Below the pieces are notes generated by a model. The model made no database searches. It saw only the letters and a list, made by a program, of their open reading frames with translations, and had not been told where the DNA came from. A stretch of DNA of 64,000 bases from positions 1 through 64,000 of the forward strand of contig NZ_BAMS01000005.1 in assembly GCF_000616095.1 (NCBI RefSeq). Direction: 5' to 3'. Within the stretch, counting starts at the first letter, position 1; every line of letters starts with the position of its first letter. Of the stretch, positions 59,938 to 64,000 are shown piece after piece. This stretch comes from Sneathiella glossodoripedis JCM 23214. Its GTDB lineage: Bacteria > Pseudomonadota > Alphaproteobacteria > Sneathiellales > Sneathiellaceae. A program made the position numbers and the translations under genes.

Positions 59938-59965
59938 TTGACTTGGTCGGCTAAATCCGTATTTT
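59938..59965 (+). promoter_or_regulatory. candidate sigma-70 promoter of rpmG
   Basis: TTGACT, 16 bases, TATTTT, about 60 bases upstream of rpmG. Fits a strong housekeeping promoter, based only on the sequence. Confidence 0.5.
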
Positions 59966-60022
59966 TCGGGCTTCAATTATTTATTCTTCTGCATGACGCA
60001 GTCGAAAGACGGAGTTTCTGGC

Positions 60023-60190
60023 ATGGCTAAGCCAACCACGTTGAAAATCAAACTTGTCAGCACTGCTGGTACTGGTTTCTATTACGTAACCAAGAAAAAC
60101 CCTCGCACACTGACTGAAAAAATGGTTATGCGCAAATACGATCCAGTTGCGCGCAAACATGTTGAATTCAAGGAAGCTAAAATCAAGTAA
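60023..60190 (+). CDS. rpmG: 50S ribosomal protein L33
   Basis: A 55-residue ribosomal protein, [26 protein letters not shown] through [10 protein letters not shown], of the type without the four zinc cysteines. The open frame runs back to 59993, but the ATG at 60023 starts the conserved protein and follows GGAG. It has its own promoter and terminator. Confidence 0.96.
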   Translation: MAKPTTLKIKLVSTAGTGFYYVTKKNPRTLTEKMVMRKYDPVARKHVEFKEAKIK

Positions 60191-60233
60191 TTCAGTTTAT
60201 TTAAACTGAACTTCTGATTTTTGCGAAGTGACT

Positions 60234-60258
60234 AACCCTAGCATTTGCTGGGGTTTTG
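60234..60258 (+). terminator. terminator after rpmG
   Basis: Stem AACCCTAGC / GCTGGGGTT with one wobble pair and an ATTT loop, followed by T. A smaller AT stem (CAGTTTATTTAAACTG) lies just upstream. Confidence 0.75.
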
Positions 60259-60338
60259 TCGTTTGTACTTCATAGAACTCCTGTTCGAAATTCTATATTT
60301 CCACCACTTTTATGCGGGAAAGGTCTGTCCGTAAATTT

Positions 60339-61703
60339 TCATGTTGCGGTAACTACACGGTTTCGCCCATCCCGCTTCGCTTGGTAGAGCGCTTCATCCG
60401 CTCTCTTTATCAAGCCTTCGGAACTTTCTCCCTGACTGGACATAGCCACACCGATTGAGCAGGTAATATCGAGGGACAGATCTGCACCAGATATTACAAA
60501 AGGCTCCTCAGCAACCTCACGCCGTAAACGCTCCGCCACACCCAGCGCAACTGCGAGATCTGTATCTGGCATGACAACGACAAATTCTTCACCGCCATAG
60601 CGACAGGCCAGATCAATACCGCGCACACTTTTAATCATACGGCTCGAGAACTGTTTAAGCACCTCATCGCCGATATCATGACCGTGGGTATCATTTACCT
60701 TTTTGAAAAAGTCAATATCCATAATCAGCAGAGATACAGGCTTGAAGTCCTGCATCACATTATTCTGGAGCGTTTCCAGATGGTTTGTCATATATCGCCG
60801 GTTGTACAATCCTGTAAGCGCGTCGGTAACAGCCAGTTCCATACTGCGGTGATAATTATGACGTAGCCGGTCCTGATATTGTTTGCGCAACACTTGCGTG
60901 CGGGTTCTGACAATTAGCTCATTCTTGTCGATTGGGCGCATGACATAGTCATTAACACCAAGCTCCAGACCTTTGACCAGTTTATCAGTATCAGCTTCAT
61001 CAACAAGCGTAAGAATAGGTAACTGGCGGGTTTCTTCAAAGGTTCGGACCCGCGAACAGAATCGCAATGGATCGAAGCTCGTTGACCCAAGGCTAACGAC
61101 GGCGAGATCAAAATCTCCACCTCGCGAGAGGACTTGCGCTTCATCCATGTTACTTTCGATCGTCAGATCATACTGGTCACCATAAATTTGCATCAGTTGC
61201 TGGCTGGAAAACTCATTGTCATCCACGGCCAAAATACGCCCCCGGATCGCGTTCGTGTTCTCTTCATCATCTGGGTTAATAACGCCCAGGTCGAAACTGG
61301 TCGCTTCGCGAAGACGGAATTCATCCATCATCATTTTCAACCGCAGCAACGATTTAACCCTTGCAAACAAGGCCACATCGTCAACCGGCTTGGTTAGAAA
61401 ATCATCTGCTCCCGCCTCAAGCCCTTGAACGCGGTCAGCTGTTTCACTAAGCGCTGTTACCATTACAACTGGAATATGTGCTGTTTTCGCGTCTTTTTTA
61501 AGCCGTTGACAGACTTCAAAACCGTCCATTTGCGGCATCATAACATCAAGCAAAATCAGATCCGGAGACTTGTCTCGAGCAAGCTCCAAAGCATCTGGAC
61601 CATTATACGCAGTTATTACATCGTAATATTCGACCGAAAGCTTTGCTTCGAGAATTTTTACGTTAGGTACTACGTCATCAACTACAAGAATTCGTGCTGA
61701 CAT
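60339..61703 (-). CDS. pleD: response regulator and diguanylate cyclase PleD
   Basis: Makes cyclic di-GMP during the swarmer-to-stalked transition. The 454 residues contain REC1 (phosphoacceptor Asp53 in LILLDVMMP), REC2, and a GGDEF domain. REC2 reads LAVVSLGSTSFDP at the phosphoacceptor position, so it is a structural adaptor, as in Caulobacter PleD. The active site is GGEEF, and RGID five residues before it is an intact inhibitory site. It lies four bases after the divK stop, in the usual divK-pleD operon. Confidence 0.96.
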   Translation of the reverse strand: MSARILVVDDVVPNVKILEAKLSVEYYDVITAYNGPDALELARDKSPDLILLDVMMPQMDGFEVCQRLKKDAKTAHIPVVMVTALSETADRVQGLEAGADDFLTKPVDDVALFARVKSLLRLKMMMDEFRLREATSFDLGVINPDDEENTNAIRGRILAVDDNEFSSQQLMQIYGDQYDLTIESNMDEAQVLSRGGDFDLAVVSLGSTSFDPLRFCSRVRTFEETRQLPILTLVDEADTDKLVKGLELGVNDYVMRPIDKNELIVRTRTQVLRKQYQDRLRHNYHRSMELAVTDALTGLYNRRYMTNHLETLQNNVMQDFKPVSLLIMDIDFFKKVNDTHGHDIGDEVLKQFSSRMIKSVRGIDLACRYGGEEFVVVMPDTDLAVALGVAERLRREVAEEPFVISGADLSLDITCSIGVAMSSQGESSEGLIKRADEALYQAKRDGRNRVVTAT

Positions 61704-61706
61704 CGA

Positions 61707-62084
61707 TTAATCTAGGAACCCTTTAACGGTATTGATGAAGTTCTCAACGGAAATAGGTTTTGCCACATAGGCTTCACAGCCACCTTCGCGGATTTTTTCT
61801 TCATCCCCTTTCATGGCGAAAGCCGTAACCGCAACAACCGGAATTGACTTCAAATTTTCGTCTTCTTTTATCCATTTGGTCACTTCAAGACCCGAAACCT
61901 CTGGCAATTGGATATCCATGAGTATCAGATCAGGTTTGTGCTCTCTTGCAAGGGACAGTGCTTCCATTCCATCTTTGGTTTGCAGGGTTGCATAGCCATG
62001 GGCTTCCAGCAAATCATGGAATAATTTCATGTTTAGTTCGTTGTCTTCGACAATTAGAACTGTTTTCTTTCCTTCAGAATTCAT
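61707..62084 (-). CDS. divK: single-domain response regulator DivK
   Basis: A 125-residue CheY-like regulator with the acid pair ED near residues 13-14, phosphoacceptor Asp57 in [13 protein letters not shown], a conserved threonine in VTAFAM and lysine in VAKPIS. In Caulobacter it relays cell-cycle signals from DivJ and PleC to CtrA. It is first in the divK-pleD operon. The 205-base upstream gap has a CtrA-like site. Confidence 0.95.
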   Translation of the reverse strand: MNSEGKKTVLIVEDNELNMKLFHDLLEAHGYATLQTKDGMEALSLAREHKPDLILMDIQLPEVSGLEVTKWIKEDENLKSIPVVAVTAFAMKGDEEKIREGGCEAYVAKPISVENFINTVKGFLD

Positions 62085-62243
62085 CGTTCTACTGCCCTAC
62101 TTTCCCATGCAACATGGCCTGCTATTCATCCCCCAAGAGACAGTAACGCATTTTATCTAACCGCGCTACAGCCACAAAAAAACAAGAAAACCAAATTGAA
62201 ATACAAAAATGGTAATATCCTCTCACACTAAACAGCTATAAAC

Positions 62244-62258
62244 TTAACATTAAGTTAC
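62244..62258 (-). promoter_or_regulatory. candidate CtrA site between divK and DUF3572
   Basis: TTAA-N7-TTAC, one mismatch to the CtrA consensus TTAA-N7-TTAA, inside the inverted CTTAA/TTAAG. CtrA control of divK is known in Caulobacter. A match like this can occur by chance in AT-rich DNA. Confidence 0.4.
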
Positions 62259-62289
62259 TCCCACTCACGAGAATTGATAAAAATTAACC

Positions 62290-62562
62290 ATGAATCAGGA
62301 ACAGGCAGACATAATATCCCTCAAAGCCGTCACCTATCTGCTCTCAGATGAAAAAAGAATTTCTTGGCTGCTGGGAGAAACAGGATTGGATGTGACGTCA
62401 TTGCGGCAATCACCGGATAACCCCGAAATCCTAGCAGGCATTCTGGATTTTTTATTGAGCCATGAAAATATTCTTGTTGATTTTGCCCAGAACTGTGATG
62501 TTGACCCAAGCATAATTTATAAAATCCGGCCACTATATCCCGGCTTTGTTGGAGAGTATTAA
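62290..62562 (+). CDS. DUF3572 family protein
   Basis: A 90-residue helical protein: SLKAVTYLLSDEKRISWLLGETGLDV, then ILDFLLSHENILVDFAQNCDVDPSIIYKIRPLYPG. This is DUF3572, commonly next to divK/pleD in alphaproteobacteria. Function unknown. It diverges from divK and starts a plus-strand unit with the HAD and ROK genes. Confidence 0.85.
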   Translation: MNQEQADIISLKAVTYLLSDEKRISWLLGETGLDVTSLRQSPDNPEILAGILDFLLSHENILVDFAQNCDVDPSIIYKIRPLYPGFVGEY

Positions 62563-62566
62563 TCAA

Positions 62567-63232
62567 ATGACTACCGGAATTCATGTGGACGTTCTCCCGC
62601 AACTTGATTCAGTTTCAATTGACCCAAATACCCCTCTCATTGTGACAGATGCAGATGAAGTACTCTTCAACTTTATGCAAGGGCTGGAGCTGTTTCTTGA
62701 GGAAAATGATCTGTATTTCGATTGGAAATCTTTTGCCTTGCGCGGCAATATAAGACGAAAATCTGATCACGGCGCGGTTGAGGCGGAACACATACCAGAA
62801 CTACTGGACAAATTCTTTTTCCTCTACGCGGAACGCTTACCCGCCGTCGAAGGCGCTGCTGAAATTTTGGCGGAGTTAAGCGAATACGCACAAGTGGTTG
62901 TATTAAGCAACGTCCCCCCCAAATATGCCGACAAACGATTAAAAGGCCTTCGTGCCGCCAACATGGATTTTCCCTTGATCGCAAATGTAGGCGCAAAAGG
63001 TCATGTGGTTAGACATTTGACGCAGGATTTGTCCTGCCCAGCATTTTTCATTGATGACATTCCGCACAATCATGGCTCTGTTCGCGAACACGCTGGACAT
63101 GTGCACCGTCTTCATTTTATCGCTGACACCCGTTTGGCCAAACTTTTGGGGCCTGCTGAGGACAGCTCTGCCCGGCTTGATAGTTGGGATGAGTTGCGAG
63201 ATTATATACTGCGTGAGATTGAAGGAGCCTGA
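62567..63232 (+). CDS. HAD-superfamily hydrolase-like protein
   Basis: A 221-residue protein with HAD motif I TDADEVLF, motif II VVLSNVPP, an AKGH lysine segment and motif IV FFIDDIPHN. Substrate unknown. The frame extends to a TTG at 62546, but the ATG at 62567 follows GGAGAG and begins just after the DUF3572 stop. It ends five bases before the ROK gene, so they are a transcription unit. Confidence 0.82.
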   Translation: MTTGIHVDVLPQLDSVSIDPNTPLIVTDADEVLFNFMQGLELFLEENDLYFDWKSFALRGNIRRKSDHGAVEAEHIPELLDKFFFLYAERLPAVEGAAEILAELSEYAQVVVLSNVPPKYADKRLKGLRAANMDFPLIANVGAKGHVVRHLTQDLSCPAFFIDDIPHNHGSVREHAGHVHRLHFIADTRLAKLLGPAEDSSARLDSWDELRDYILREIEGA

Positions 63233-63237
63233 TATCC

Positions 63238-64000
63238 ATGCGATATGGCATTGATCTGGGTGGCACAAAGACTGAAATTATAGCCTTGTCAGAGACCGGT
63301 GAGGAAATATTCCGAACGCGAAAACCCACTCCGCGTGGAGATTATGGCTCGATTCTGCGAAACATTGCTGATCTGGTTGCAGAGGCTGATCAAAAAACAG
63401 GGGAAACCGGCACAGTCGGTGTCGGCATTCCAGGTGTTATCTCCCCAAACAGCGGGCTAGTAAAAAATGCCAACACAACGGAACTGATCGGACATCCGCT
63501 GGATAAAGACCTGGAAGCCTTGATCAATCGACCTGTTCGAACAGCGAATGATGCAAATTGCTTTGCTTTGTCTGAAGCAACTGATGGCGCTGGAGCGGGA
63601 GCTGGATCTGTATTTGGTATCATTCTGGGAACGGGAGTTGGCGGCGGATTAGTAATCAACGGAAAACTTCATGCCGGACGGAATGCTATCGCAGGTGAAT
63701 GGGGGCATTCTCCACTACCTTGGGCCAACCAAACGGAACATCCCGGGCCGGAGTGTTATTGCGGCAAAAAAGGCTGCATTGAAACATTTCTCTCGGGACC
63801 GGGGTTCAGCCAATCACACAATTCAGTCGGTGCAACTGGCCCGTCTGCTGAAGAAATCGTAGCACAGGCAACAAATGGAGACGCCGCAGCGCTCAAAACC
63901 ATCAGCATATTCGAGCGTAGGTTGGCAAAGGCACTAACAGGGATTATCAATGTTATTGACCCGGAAATCATCGTCTGTGGAGGCGGCCTGTCAAATATTT
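63238..64000 (+). CDS. ROK family sugar kinase, cut by the window end
   Basis: The first 254 residues of a ROK kinase. It begins MRYGIDLGGTKTEIIAL (ATP phosphate-binding DxGGTK), has GVGIPGVISP and ANDANCFALSEA for the sugar site, GTGVGGGLVINGKL and a zinc motif CYCGKKGCIE. The set is typical of Mak/NagK-like fructo- or glucokinases. No stop occurs before the window end. The sugar cannot be told. It follows the HAD gene by five bases. Confidence 0.93.
   Translation, partial: MRYGIDLGGTKTEIIALSETGEEIFRTRKPTPRGDYGSILRNIADLVAEADQKTGETGTVGVGIPGVISPNSGLVKNANTTELIGHPLDKDLEALINRPVRTANDANCFALSEATDGAGAGAGSVFGIILGTGVGGGLVINGKLHAGRNAIAGEWGHSPLPWANQTEHPGPECYCGKKGCIETFLSGPGFSQSHNSVGATGPSAEEIVAQATNGDAAALKTISIFERRLAKALTGIINVIDPEIIVCGGGLSNI

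Overview
The window comes from an alphaproteobacterium of moderate GC content. The signs are: the divK-pleD pair beside a DUF3572 gene; the glyA-nrdR-ribD-ribE-ribBA-ribH-nusB-thiL order; gatCAB divergent from ruvX and pyrB-pyrC'; a topA-rnr-DUF983-NUDIX-rpmG chain; and separate motA/motB. It is ordinary chromosome. I see no insertion sequence, prophage, CRISPR array, rRNA or tRNA. Order and family are not certain; a marine Rhodospirillales/Sneathiella-like organism is a guess from gene order only.

Layout. 1-2.1 kb: ppa, then a convergent MFS transporter. 2.1-10.1 kb (minus strand): a long housekeeping operon running from a small uncharacterised ORF through glyA, nrdR, the riboflavin genes, nusB and thiL to two uncharacterised genes. 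10.2-21 kb: a YbaK-type deacylase, glutaryl-CoA dehydrogenase, two SDRs, hemB, a transsulfuration-type PLP enzyme, a CAP protein, and a valine-degradation set (isobutyryl-CoA dehydrogenase, HIBYL-CoA hydrolase, 3-hydroxyisobutyrate dehydrogenase, an extra enoyl-CoA hydratase). 21-31.6 kb: a penicillin-acylase family enzyme, flavin reductase, motAB, a methyltransferase, an RDD protein, an amine oxidase-like flavoprotein, an SLC13/RCK transporter and the leucyl/arginyl transferase Bpt. 31.8-36.3 kb: a TakP-like TRAP transporter. 36.3-43.4 kb: an acyl-CoA ligase, parC, recO, and a chemoreceptor with a small membrane protein. 43.8-47 kb: gatCAB. 47.1-59.9 kb (plus strand): ruvX, pyrB-pyrC', plsY, dprA, topA, rnr, DUF983, two NUDIX genes, an MFS transporter. 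60-64 kb: rpmG, then divK-pleD on the minus strand, then DUF3572, a HAD-like protein and a ROK kinase cut by the window end.

The most important technical point is that at least seven conserved genes (ribD, an SDR, motA, motB, parC, rnr, an MFS gene) are interrupted. Nearly every break is repaired by adding one base to a short homopolymer. No break requires an insertion. Several of the genes are normally essential, so I read this as systematic deletion error in the sequence rather than gene decay. The broken genes are therefore annotated as whole CDSs with their lesion positions. The same repair recovers a probable 73-residue gene whose stop overlaps the glyA start.

Biologically notable points: the GTP cyclohydrolase II half of RibBA has lost its zinc cysteines, and PyrC' beside pyrB has lost its metal and catalytic residues. 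The chemoreceptor has a membrane-embedded, histidine-containing N-terminus instead of a periplasmic sensor. The TRAP operon has two stem-loops between dctP and dctQ and an enlarged DctM. There are weak CtrA-like sites upstream of divK and of the chemoreceptor operon. I did not find a convincing new multi-gene defence or mobile system.
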